64,000 nt of DNA from a virus: positions 31,726-95,725 of IMG/VR virus record IMGVR_UViG_3300006750_000004; one strand, written 5' to 3'. The notes beneath the pieces were generated by a model that saw nothing but the letters and a program-made list of their open reading frames with translations, was not told the origin of the DNA and searched no databases. Within the stretch, counting starts at the first letter, position 1; each line of letters begins with the position of its first letter. A program made the position numbers and the translations under genes. This document shows, piece by piece, positions 34,716-43,436 of the stretch.

Positions 34716-35686
34716 ATATTGATTACTCTTTCTGTTTTAGCGTGGAATGGTAGCTTGGTCGGGTTGGTGTAAATGTAGTCTCTGAATACTGGTCCAACAA
34801 ACATGGTGTGATCAAACAGGGCTTTTTGCTCATCGTGAACCGCAGCAACATCGCTATCAAGATGTCGTGCAAATTTTGGCCAGTCATACTGCGGGAAGTC
34901 CATGGCGTTGGGTGTATACTTCAGGCATACGTAATCGCCGGTGGATGTTTTAGCGATTTTGTTCAGGAACCTTAAGAATGTTATTGAGGTTTTGTCTTTA
35001 TGTTGGTGTATGAATTCCTGGAGGTTGTTGGCTCTTCTTTCTGCTAGATAGCCTCTCTCATGGATCTTGATTGATCTGTTGGTGTTGTGGAGTCTGGCTT
35101 CGTAGGGGGTGTGGTTTTTGGCATAGCGGAATCCGTATTCAACTACTTTCCTCCAGAATAACCAGTCCTCGTGATAGTCCTTATTGTCGGGGTGGTCTTT
35201 GAATGGTTCGCTGAGTTCGATGGCTATGCGGGAGACCACACACCCAACATGCAGGAAGTTGGTTTGCCATAATCTTTTTGGTTGGATGTCGTTTGGAAAT
35301 TTAACTAGGGTGGAGGCATGCCCGAAGTACTGGAGGTCGGAGAAGGCGATGTCTACGCCGTGTTGGGTGATGGTAGATGTGGCGTCGGCTAAGTAGTTTG
35401 GTGGCAACCTGTCGTCGGCGTCTAGGAAGCACACTAATTCTGAATTGGTTGCTTTAAACCCAGCCTCTCTAGCATAGAGAGGGTTTTTGAATTCAGTACG
35501 AAGATATCTGTAGCCAAATTGTTTGACGAGGTCTTCGCATCTTTTGCAAGACCCATCATCTACGACGATGACGTCCTTTGGTTTGAGGATTTGGGCTTGG
35601 ATGCTAGATAAGGCATTGGGCAAATAATGTAAATAATTGTGGTTCGTCACAATAACTGCGACAGTTTTTCGGTCTTGTAGAAACAT
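34712..35686 (-). CDS. Glycosyltransferase family 2
   Basis: 324 aa from the ATG at 35686 (35695 is an alternative). Typical GT2 motifs: TVAVIVTNHNYLHYL, VIVVDDGS, and LVCFLDADDRLPP (DxD). It probably adds sugars to a phage or host glycan together with the two downstream transferases. The start codon overlaps the start of the divergent plus-strand gene at 35685. Confidence 0.8.
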   Translation of the reverse strand: MFLQDRKTVAVIVTNHNYLHYLPNALSSIQAQILKPKDVIVVDDGSCKRCEDLVKQFGYRYLRTEFKNPLYAREAGFKATNSELVCFLDADDRLPPNYLADATSTITQHGVDIAFSDLQYFGHASTLVKFPNDIQPKRLWQTNFLHVGCVVSRIAIELSEPFKDHPDNKDYHEDWLFWRKVVEYGFRYAKNHTPYEARLHNTNRSIKIHERGYLAERRANNLQEFIHQHKDKTSITFLRFLNKIAKTSTGDYVCLKYTPNAMDFPQYDWPKFARHLDSDVAAVHDEQKALFDHTMFVGPVFRDYIYTNPTKLPFHAKTERVINI

Positions 35687-36365
35687 GATTACCATCAAGT
35701 ATGCTAGTGGTGAAACTGTTGCTTTTCAGCTAGAGGGCGATATTTGGTACCTGCGTATTGGGCCTGGTATTCCGTGTCTTTTTGATGAGCGGCTTCGTAA
35801 GCAGGTGGTTCCAAATTTAGATAGCTGGTTTCAATCTAAGACTGGACAACGTTATTCATATCGTACTGTGTGTGATATGGCCGTAGCATTTGCCACTGGC
35901 CTGAATTGCTCTTATCGTGCGGAGGATGTTGTCCGTGTTTGTACCCAAGCGTCTCGTTCTACTGTTGCTCAGGTATTCAGAACAGAATTAGTAAATGATT
36001 ATCGTCGGGCTTACTGGATTGAAATTTTAGATCCCTTGCGACTACCGGAACAAGCACAATCTATTAGGGAGAAGTTCGACTTTCTGCGTAAGAAATTGGG
36101 GGACGATGTCTTTTATAATTACCTGTGTCGTTTATGGAGAGCATGTAGTCTTCAAAATCCGAATGAGACAGCTGTATTTGAACGACTCATTCAACGACTC
36201 GGGCGACAGGCAGCGGACCCGAAGTACCCAGACACAGAAGAATTGGACAAGAAACTTTGTGAGCGTGTGGTCGGTGGGATATTGAGAAGAGACCTACCAC
36301 AATACCGCAATATTCCAGATGATATAATGAGGAACGTTGATGGTATTCAAGCCGGAAGAATATAA
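35685..36365 (+). CDS. Hypothetical protein, 226 aa
   Basis: Start at 35685, where ATG overlaps the CAT start of the divergent glycosyltransferase. Mostly helical with many aromatic and Arg residues; no family recognised. The last 26 bp overlap the first polymerase gene, which suggests coupled expression with replication genes. Confidence 0.6.
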   Translation: MITIKYASGETVAFQLEGDIWYLRIGPGIPCLFDERLRKQVVPNLDSWFQSKTGQRYSYRTVCDMAVAFATGLNCSYRAEDVVRVCTQASRSTVAQVFRTELVNDYRRAYWIEILDPLRLPEQAQSIREKFDFLRKKLGDDVFYNYLCRLWRACSLQNPNETAVFERLIQRLGRQAADPKYPDTEELDKKLCERVVGGILRRDLPQYRNIPDDIMRNVDGIQAGRI

Positions 36366-37767
36366 AGGACCGAAGGAATTCGTCCACCTACATAATCATA
36401 CTGTATTTTCCGCTCTAGATGGAGTGGCTACACCGGAGCAGTATGCTGAGCAGTGTGTAGAACGCGGTTATCCGGCGATGAGTGCTACTGAGCATGGACA
36501 TATGGCATCAGTGCCCGATATGTATCTAGCATTCAAGAAAGCAGGGGTGAAGTATATTCCAGGGTGCGAGATATACTTCAACGATTTTGAACCTGCTAGA
36601 CAAGACTTAGTGGCTAAAGGTATCAAAATCCGGTCACAGGATTGGCGTAAACAAAATCCGGAGATGGCCGCAAGATTATTTCGTAATCGTCATCTCACTG
36701 TTCTTTGCAAGAATAAGACCGGATTCCACAACCTAGTTAAATTGACGACTCAAGCATATGAGACTGGCTTATATGGCATGGGTCGAATGCAATTCAACAG
36801 GGTCTGGTTTGATAAGCTTTGCGAATACAAAGAAGGGCTTATAATCTTATCTGGGTGTCTCAATGGTCCGGTGTGTCATGAACTCCGATACAAAGAATTA
36901 ACTGATCGTGAAGGCAATGTGATTAGTGAGAGACCAAACGCAGACCGAATACGCGACGCTGTGGATTGGGTGAAGAGATTCAAGGCGGAGTTTGGAGAAG
37001 ATTATTATATAGAACTTCAGATGCCAGGTATCCCTGAGGATGATAAAATCTTTAGACTCATGATATCGATTGCTGATCAATACAAAATACCGCTCGCACT
37101 GGCTAATGATTGTCACTATCTTCGTCGTAAAGACTTTATGCTACAGAAGATTATGATGGCTGTGGCTCAGGATACGACGGTGGATTCGCCAGATTTGTTT
37201 CATGTCAATAGTGACGAACAATTTATGAAAACTAGGGCTGAATTGTGGACGCAATTTAAGAATGGCGGTTACGACAAGGGATTGGATGATGGGGTGTTTG
37301 AGGCGATGTGTGATAATACTTTGATGATAGCTGATAAATGTGAGGCGTTTGCTGTCGACACTTCCCCAAAAATCCCGGAAATCCACAATGCTGATGATCA
37401 GTTGAGAAGGTTGGTGGCTGAGAGGTTACAGAGCAGTGGCTTGGTAAAGGAGGATAAGAAGTTCGTGATCGATGGTAAGGAGGTCACTTACGTTCAGCAG
37501 GCCAAGATTGAACTTAATCGATTTATTGACAAAGGGTTTTCCAGTTACTTTATTATCACTAAGGATTTGGTGGGATATGGTAAGTCACGGGGGTGGCCGT
37601 TTAGTCCTCGTGGTAGTGCTGGTGGTTCTTTGGTGTGTTTCCTTTTAGGTATTCATACTTTGGACCCAATGCTGTGGGAATTGTCGTTTGATCGTTTTCT
37701 GTCTCCGAGTCGTGGTGGGTATATGTTGAATGTGAAGATGCCGGAGCCGATTGACCGAAGCACGTGA
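36340..37767 (+). CDS. dnaE: DNA polymerase III alpha, piece 1 (PHP domain and start of palm)
   Basis: 475 aa from ATG 36340 (GAGG upstream). PHP motifs are complete: FVHLHNHT (HxH), ATEHGH, GCEIYF and NDCHYL, so the metal site may be active. The palm begins with FSPRGSAGGSLV, the equivalent of GPGRGSGAGSLV in E. coli DnaE. The protein ends shortly after FDRFLSPSRGG, just before the catalytic aspartates, which are in the next piece at 40025. Pieces 1 and 2 are separated by 2.3 kb, including one minus-strand gene. No intein sequence is visible at this break, so the two chains would have to assemble non-covalently. Confidence 0.85.
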   Translation: MVFKPEEYKGPKEFVHLHNHTVFSALDGVATPEQYAEQCVERGYPAMSATEHGHMASVPDMYLAFKKAGVKYIPGCEIYFNDFEPARQDLVAKGIKIRSQDWRKQNPEMAARLFRNRHLTVLCKNKTGFHNLVKLTTQAYETGLYGMGRMQFNRVWFDKLCEYKEGLIILSGCLNGPVCHELRYKELTDREGNVISERPNADRIRDAVDWVKRFKAEFGEDYYIELQMPGIPEDDKIFRLMISIADQYKIPLALANDCHYLRRKDFMLQKIMMAVAQDTTVDSPDLFHVNSDEQFMKTRAELWTQFKNGGYDKGLDDGVFEAMCDNTLMIADKCEAFAVDTSPKIPEIHNADDQLRRLVAERLQSSGLVKEDKKFVIDGKEVTYVQQAKIELNRFIDKGFSSYFIITKDLVGYGKSRGWPFSPRGSAGGSLVCFLLGIHTLDPMLWELSFDRFLSPSRGGYMLNVKMPEPIDRST

Positions 37768-37820
37768 AGCAACTTGCACTTGGCCAGATGGGCAAATCTG
37801 TCAAGTTATTTGGTTAACAA

Positions 37821-38282
37821 TTATTTTATACGCTGCTTGTCAAAGCTGACAGACCCTCCCTCTACCCTCGGAGTGAACTCCCACACCTTGGTGATTTTGT
37901 CTAGTGGCACAGGCCCCTTAGCCCAATACTCACCCTTATGGACTTGTGAATCATCCTTATAATCATCAACCAAATGGCGAGAAACCTCCGCAACGATGCC
38001 CGTGTAAGGCATTTCACGCGGAGACTCCGAACGCCATTCAAAATCGATATGTTCAGGCGTCTCGATAGGAAGTTCCGTGGCGTAATACACCGCATCGTCG
38101 TAGTCGCCGAAGCAGGAAATGTTCTCCTGGCTCTCATAAGGAGCAAACCGGCAATCAGACAGGATATATCCACGATTAATGGCTTCTGCCCACTCTACGT
38201 TGCTCATGCCGCGATACACGAATTTAACGGAAGCCGGTTCTTGCTTATCGCCCAGTGATTCGTAAATTTGTCTAAGTCTCAT
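37821..38282 (-). CDS. ART-like protein with capsid-targeting-type leader
   Basis: 153 aa beginning MRLRQIYE-S, the same leader type as the MKLRHITE family, ending in I-x-E. It is followed by a compact domain with FVYRGMSNVEWAEAI (R-G-x-S), ISCFGDYDDAVYYA and a C-terminal KGEYW, reminiscent of the R-S-E order of ADP-ribosyltransferases. It sits on the minus strand inside the polymerase locus. Likely cargo injected with the DNA (inference). Confidence 0.5.
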   Translation of the reverse strand: MRLRQIYESLGDKQEPASVKFVYRGMSNVEWAEAINRGYILSDCRFAPYESQENISCFGDYDDAVYYATELPIETPEHIDFEWRSESPREMPYTGIVAEVSRHLVDDYKDDSQVHKGEYWAKGPVPLDKITKVWEFTPRVEGGSVSFDKQRIK

Positions 38283-38300
38283 AATTTATTTTTGAGTAAT

Positions 38301-38334
38301 AAGCCAAAACCCCTGCGAACAGAGGTTCTGGCTT
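38301..38334. other. Hairpin in the divergent region 38283-38551
   Basis: AAGCCA/TGGCTT with inner AACC/GGTT forms a stem between the ART-like gene and the 174-aa gene. It has no good T-run and lies upstream of both genes, so it may be regulatory. The rest of the 269-bp gap holds an AAATAAATAGCG stretch (38401-38412) and nothing else recognisable. Confidence 0.3.
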
Positions 38335-38551
38335 TATAGCTTAACCTCTATTGATAAAATCAATAAGAAAATTAGGCCACCAACCTTGTCACACCCCAGC
38401 AAAATAAATAGCGGGGGCGATCGACCCTAAAAATAGGTAATGAGCGATGATGGCGAGAAGGCGGGTATTATCTGGAATGAGAGAGTAGATACTTCATGCA
38501 CTGCCGTTACTGGATTTGATGAAACAGTACCGTCCAAATGGTTGAAATATA

Positions 38552-39076
38552 ATGACTGATGAAATAACATCTGTTGAGGAATCACAAGTTGTTGGTGGTG
38601 TTCCACATAAGCCGATTGCTTATAAGGATTCACCCACTGCTCGAGATGAATTACGTCATTCTGTCCACCTCCATCTGATGATTATGAATGGTCCGACGCA
38701 GCAATTGGTTGTGTTTCTGACCAAGACGCTTGATCTCATTCCAGATCCTGGTGAAGAAACTTATGATTTTGCCTCTAACGATGTGGAGATGGGGATATTG
38801 GCTTATAGCATTATTGAGGCTTTGGCCCTTCATGTCCAACGATCTGTTGATGATCGTGCAGCCCGTGCTCAACAGCGTGGCGAGAAGTTCCCGGTGTCTG
38901 TCCGTCAAAAGGGTGATGAGATTTTGGTGGTTGTTGGGAAGACCCGTAGCTCTGGGGATCAAGTGACTTCTAAGAATGCCGTTCTTAAGGCTATTGCCGA
39001 TGCCTTGCATGCTCTTGCTACTGTCACCAAGGCCAAATATCCGGAGATACGGACTGCACGCGGTCAAGTGTTATGA
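38552..39076 (+). CDS. Hypothetical protein, 174 aa
   Basis: Helical protein (residues 30-110) with a C-terminal Ala-rich helix. No family recognised. It overlaps the RNase H-like gene by ATGA and lies between polymerase pieces 1 and 2, so a replication role is possible. Confidence 0.6.
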   Translation: MTDEITSVEESQVVGGVPHKPIAYKDSPTARDELRHSVHLHLMIMNGPTQQLVVFLTKTLDLIPDPGEETYDFASNDVEMGILAYSIIEALALHVQRSVDDRAARAQQRGEKFPVSVRQKGDEILVVVGKTRSSGDQVTSKNAVLKAIADALHALATVTKAKYPEIRTARGQVL

Positions 39077-39558
39077 GAGTCGATCTGGTCTGTGCTGGTG
39101 CTTGCCAAGATGATGGCCTGCCTACTCAGATTGCTGGTTGTGGTATTATTATCAGACTTATTGATGATCACGACCGTGTGCAATCCCGCGAGTTTGGGTG
39201 GGCACTTGGTGGGTCTACCGCTAACCTAGCTGATGTTCAAGCCGTGCGGCTTGCCTTGAGTAGTGTATTACCACAATTCCGTGGTTACCCAACTATTCTG
39301 TATGTGAATAGTAATTATGTGTTTAATCTTTTGGAAAAGGAGAATAAGCACACATTCAAGGCTACTTCGAAGAAAAACAAATCAGAGATCGAAGAGATGC
39401 GGCGATGGTTCGGCTATTATAAGTCTATCTCGATGGTCAAGTATAACCAACACGCTGATATGGATGTAGAGATATTGACCAGAACTATTCAGTTAGCTCA
39501 AGATGCCTTAGAGTCACAACAACATCACGATTCAGGGACCATTGGGCTTGATGCTTAA
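39073..39558 (+). CDS. RNase H-like fold protein, catalytic residues altered
   Basis: 161 aa. Fold features: VDLVCAGAC (first strand with Asp4), GCGIIIRL, EFGWALGGSTANLADVQAVRLAL, TILYVNSNYVFNLL and NQHADMDV. In active RNase HI the third strand reads DS; here it is NSN, so one metal-binding Asp is missing. It may be a reduced-activity or structural relative. ATGA overlap with the upstream gene. Confidence 0.6.
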   Translation: MRVDLVCAGACQDDGLPTQIAGCGIIIRLIDDHDRVQSREFGWALGGSTANLADVQAVRLALSSVLPQFRGYPTILYVNSNYVFNLLEKENKHTFKATSKKNKSEIEEMRRWFGYYKSISMVKYNQHADMDVEILTRTIQLAQDALESQQHHDSGTIGLDA

Positions 39559-39572
39559 TGTGTTAAGGCAAT

Positions 39573-40052
39573 ATGTCAATTAGGGACCAGCTACAAAAAA
39601 TCGCCGATACGGGGTCAAAACGCACCGAAGGTATCGATTACGCGAGTATTGCATTACTCTTAGTGAAACCGCCATCTCGTGTTCTTTCTTCACATCGCAT
39701 CAAAAACAAGGCAGAACATACTAAACTTTTGGAAATTGCTTTTAAAAAGCAATGTCTCATTTATTTCGCATCTGTTGCACATCGTGATGGGAAATACTAC
39801 GCTGCCCAGCCATGGATTCTTGATTTGGATTCTATTAATGCTCTGTGTGAGATAGATGATACACCTAAGGTTGAAATTAAGAAAGAAGAGAGAGGCAAGA
39901 AGGCAGAAGATATTGCTCCACTAACCCTTTATTGCCCATATTGCGACCACCCAATAAACAGTACACCAGGCCGCACTCTCCACATAAAGAGTAGACATCC
40001 TGATAAACTCGAGGATTACAAAAAATGGCTGAAGTCACATGGGAAGAAATAA
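39573..40052 (+). CDS. Hypothetical protein with C-terminal C2H2 zinc finger
   Basis: 159 aa. The C-terminal segment LYCPYCDHPINSTPGRTLH...RH matches a C2H2 finger (CxxC, H...H). The N-terminus is helical. The last 28 bp overlap polymerase piece 2, implying coupled expression; it may bind DNA or the polymerase. Confidence 0.65.
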   Translation: MSIRDQLQKIADTGSKRTEGIDYASIALLLVKPPSRVLSSHRIKNKAEHTKLLEIAFKKQCLIYFASVAHRDGKYYAAQPWILDLDSINALCEIDDTPKVEIKKEERGKKAEDIAPLTLYCPYCDHPINSTPGRTLHIKSRHPDKLEDYKKWLKSHGKK

Positions 40053-41998
40053 AGTCTCTCGCACGCGAGGAACTTGACCAGCGTGGCTTGAACGGAGTAT
40101 ATCTCGACCGCTTGGCATTCGAACAGCGGGAAGTCGAGAAACAGGGAGCCACAGCTTATTGGACCAATCTTGTCAATGACGGCAAGAAATTCGCGTCCAA
40201 CCCTAGCCATTTAATGCTTCCCTGGTTATTAGGAATGGTGGATGGCGACCCAATTCCCAACCGTGTAGACGATATGCTCTGCACAGTACGTGCCTCTGAA
40301 GTAGTCAAGTATAAAGATTCCAAAGGCCACGTGCCATCCGATTTCATCAAAGACCCAGATATGCCAGATATCGATCTGGACTGTCTGCCAGAAGCTCGTG
40401 ATCCGATCAAGGAGTATGCCGCCAAGAAATATGGTATGAACATCACTGACGGGTATGGCCCGGTGTGCTCGGTCGGTACATGGCAGACTTATAAGTTGAG
40501 ATCGGCAATTATCGACGTTTGTACTGCTACAGCCAAAGTCGATAAAGCGGAAGCGTATGATCTCACTACCAATCTACCGGATGATGTGGATGATCTTAAA
40601 GATGGCGGCTACTCTAATTGTAAAGGTAGACCCAAGAACCGCGACGGCGAAGAGATCGAATGCAATGTATCCCATAACAGAACCAAATGCCCGGATTGTG
40701 ATTCAGAGGCAACAGACGGGCCGACAATAGGGAAACTCCTCCAAGAACACGAATTGTTACGAAATTTCGCTATAAAGTATCCAGATGTCATAAACTATGC
40801 TGTCCAAATCATCGGCCGAGTCCGGAATATGGGTATGCATGCTGGTGCTCTGATTATTGCGGACCGTACCTTATTTGGAAATATTCCATTAGCTAAGGGT
40901 GGCAAGAAGGATTATTGGGTCAGTATGTGGTCCGAGGGTCGGAATACCCAATTGTCCAAATTTGGATATATCAAGTGGGATATCCTTGGTCTCAAGACCC
41001 TCAAGTACATCTTCGAATGTTGCCGTCTGATTGAACAGAATCGTGGTATTTCGTTTGGCAAGAAGATCGAACTAGAATCGGACCACGGCCAAGAACTCCC
41101 ACCGGCTATGGATGGATGGGATGATATTGATCCAAGTAAGAACAGGGCTGGCCATTATTATGACCCACAGGGTAATAAGCACTATATCGAATTGAATGAT
41201 AAACATGTTCTCAGCTTGGCCAATGACCAGAAGACCGATGGTGTCTTCCAGTTCGACACGGATTTGGCTAAAAGCACTTTGGCGAACGGCGTCCGGAATT
41301 TTGAGGACTTAATGCTGTTTAATGCTATGGGACACCCTGGTCCGATGGCATCGATTCCTGAGGCTGTTGAGAACCGTGACGACATGTATGGGTCGTGGAA
41401 GAAGAAATTACATCCAGATATTCTCAGGGTTCTTGAATCGACGTATGGTGTGATTGTATATCAGGAGCAATTACAGGCTATTTGGCAAATAGTCGCTGGA
41501 TTTACTGCTCCCCAGGCTCAGGAGGCACGGAAAGCTGTTGCTAAGAAGTGGGTCCACAAATTGAAGCCTATTCGTGAGCAGTGGATTGTTGGTGCTACGC
41601 GGGTTCTTGGTGCTCGCGAGGCGGAGATGTGGTGGCCCAAAATGGAGACGTTTGGTAGATATGCATTCAACCGATGCCTTAACAAAGATACACCGCTTGT
41701 TGATGCGATAACCGGAGAATCATTAACAGTCGAAGAATGGTATGAGTCAAACAGATCTCCATCATTACCGTCATATGTTGACGAGGTTGTTGTTGATAAA
41801 TGTGTCGACATTCATTACAGCGGTGAGCTTGAAGTGTTTGAAATTGAATTTGATAATGGGGATAAAGAAACAGTGACTATGGGCCACAAATTTTTGTGTG
41901 GCGATGGAGAATACCATGAAGTGCGTGAAATTATCGAGCAAGGACTGGAAATCGCCGAAGCTTCGGTTGGTCTCTGTGGATCAAAAACCCAGAGTTAG
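40025..41998 (+). CDS. dnaE: DNA polymerase III alpha, piece 2, with N-terminal split intein half
   Basis: 657 aa. Residues about 1-110 are a non-standard lead-in. MPDIDLD supplies the first two catalytic Asp residues and IKWDILGLKTLK the third. DGVFQFDTD, HPGPMAS, VIVYQEQL and MWWPKMETFGRYAFNR complete palm, thumb and finger motifs. A Cys-rich insertion (CKGR...CPDCDSE) lies near residue 220. After FNR, at base 41675, an intein begins with CLNKDTPLVD (block A) and contains VTMGHKFL (block B); 107 intein residues precede the stop. Splicing with the half encoded at 43433 would restore FNR-SHAVSYC, the usual FNKSHSAAY of DnaE. Confidence 0.9.
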   Translation: MAEVTWEEIKSLAREELDQRGLNGVYLDRLAFEQREVEKQGATAYWTNLVNDGKKFASNPSHLMLPWLLGMVDGDPIPNRVDDMLCTVRASEVVKYKDSKGHVPSDFIKDPDMPDIDLDCLPEARDPIKEYAAKKYGMNITDGYGPVCSVGTWQTYKLRSAIIDVCTATAKVDKAEAYDLTTNLPDDVDDLKDGGYSNCKGRPKNRDGEEIECNVSHNRTKCPDCDSEATDGPTIGKLLQEHELLRNFAIKYPDVINYAVQIIGRVRNMGMHAGALIIADRTLFGNIPLAKGGKKDYWVSMWSEGRNTQLSKFGYIKWDILGLKTLKYIFECCRLIEQNRGISFGKKIELESDHGQELPPAMDGWDDIDPSKNRAGHYYDPQGNKHYIELNDKHVLSLANDQKTDGVFQFDTDLAKSTLANGVRNFEDLMLFNAMGHPGPMASIPEAVENRDDMYGSWKKKLHPDILRVLESTYGVIVYQEQLQAIWQIVAGFTAPQAQEARKAVAKKWVHKLKPIREQWIVGATRVLGAREAEMWWPKMETFGRYAFNRCLNKDTPLVDAITGESLTVEEWYESNRSPSLPSYVDEVVVDKCVDIHYSGELEVFEIEFDNGDKETVTMGHKFLCGDGEYHEVREIIEQGLEIAEASVGLCGSKTQS

Positions 41999-43436
41999 AG
42001 ACAGAGTTACAGTTTGTTGTTCTCAATGCAACAATACTTTGTCAGTAGTGTTTCGCGATTTAATAAAGTCTACCAATACTCATTTGTCGATTGGTCTTGA
42101 TGGGTATTATTGTGCATCTTGTTTGAAGACAACGCCTGCATATAAAGAAATGCATCGGAATAACTCTATTAATTCTAAATCTTTAATAATCGCAGGTGCT
42201 TCCGAACGATCTAAAAAGCTGTGGTCTGATGATGAGTATCGTGCCAAGATGGCGGCTAACAGTCTTCATCTTTCTGAATCCAAAGAATTTAAAGAGAAAA
42301 TGTCTCGTGTTATAAGTGAAAAATTCAAAGATCCACAGTACTCAAACAGTGTGAAATCAGCTAGGAAAAAGTATTGGCGTGATCTGGATTATCGATCATC
42401 TAAATCATGGTCTTTGGAGCAGTTTTTAAAAGCCGCTGCTAGAGAACATGGCGACAAATATCAATATCATCTTGTTGACTATAGGAATATTAAAACAAAG
42501 GTTGCTATCGTTTGTGAGAAACATGGAGAATTTTTGCAGCGTCCGAGTCACCATATTTTTTATGGTAACGGATGCCCGCGATGTTCTTTAGAAATTAAAG
42601 TGTCCAAGCCCCAACAAGAAATAGCCGAATGGCTTGAGGGATGTGGATACGATGTTTCTATGAATGATAGAAAGAGGCTCGACGGTCTTGAATTGGATAT
42701 TTTGGTACCTAATCGCAATTTTGCTATAGAGTATCATGGTGGGTTTTGGCATTCTTTTGATGTTGTTGAATCTGCATCTCAAAGAGCTAGGCATTCTCGC
42801 AAGGCTGATGTTGCTATACAAAACAATGTTGTTTTAATGCAGCTTTTTGATGTTGAGTGGGGTGCTAAGAAAGAACTTGTGAAGTCAATGATTTTACACC
42901 GATTGGGTGGATCATCAGAAAGGATTTATGCTAGGAATTGTACAGCTGTTGAATTGGATGGGAAAACTGCAAATCAATTTTGCGATGAAAACCATATTGC
43001 TGGTGGCAGGTATGCTGAATTGTATTATGGCTTAGAAATTGGTGGATCGTTGATTTCTGTTGTTTCATTCAAACAAACCAATGATGGATTTTTTGAAGTC
43101 ATCCGATTTTGTAGCCAAATTGGGGTGTGTGTTGTTGGAGGGTTGTCTAAAATGTTGGCTGCTTCCAGAATTGGTTCATTTATGACATATGCTGACAGAA
43201 GATACTCAACCGCTAATGGGTATCTGGCAGTTGGATTTAAAAAGATTTCTACTACTAAGCCTGGATATTACTATTGGCGAAACAATAAATTGTTTAACAG
43301 GATGAAATTCCAAAAGCATAAGTTAAACAAAATGCTAAATCTTTTTGATGGTAGCCTGACAGAAGCTGAAAATATGTTTATGAATGGATACCGTAGAATC
43401 TGGGACGCTGGCCACTATAAGTTAGTGAAGTCATGA
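41916..43436 (+). CDS. Vsr/EDxHD-type homing endonuclease inside the fractured polymerase gene
   Basis: 506 aa from the ATG at 41916, which has GGAG 6 bp upstream; it overlaps the intein N-half gene by 83 bp in another frame. The N-terminal part has CxxC fingers (CSQC, CASC). A DUF723-like segment follows (HGDKYQYHLVDYRN, CEKHGEF, CPRC). The nuclease core LELDILVPNRNFAIEYHGGFWHS matches the Vsr-like family found with phage split inteins. A C-terminal domain contains NHIAGGRYAELYYGL and YADRRYSTANGYL. Its stop overlaps the next start as ATGA. Base composition is more AT-rich than the polymerase, consistent with mobility. Confidence 0.85.
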   Translation: MKCVKLSSKDWKSPKLRLVSVDQKPRVRDRVTVCCSQCNNTLSVVFRDLIKSTNTHLSIGLDGYYCASCLKTTPAYKEMHRNNSINSKSLIIAGASERSKKLWSDDEYRAKMAANSLHLSESKEFKEKMSRVISEKFKDPQYSNSVKSARKKYWRDLDYRSSKSWSLEQFLKAAAREHGDKYQYHLVDYRNIKTKVAIVCEKHGEFLQRPSHHIFYGNGCPRCSLEIKVSKPQQEIAEWLEGCGYDVSMNDRKRLDGLELDILVPNRNFAIEYHGGFWHSFDVVESASQRARHSRKADVAIQNNVVLMQLFDVEWGAKKELVKSMILHRLGGSSERIYARNCTAVELDGKTANQFCDENHIAGGRYAELYYGLEIGGSLISVVSFKQTNDGFFEVIRFCSQIGVCVVGGLSKMLAASRIGSFMTYADRRYSTANGYLAVGFKKISTTKPGYYYWRNNKLFNRMKFQKHKLNKMLNLFDGSLTEAENMFMNGYRRIWDAGHYKLVKS

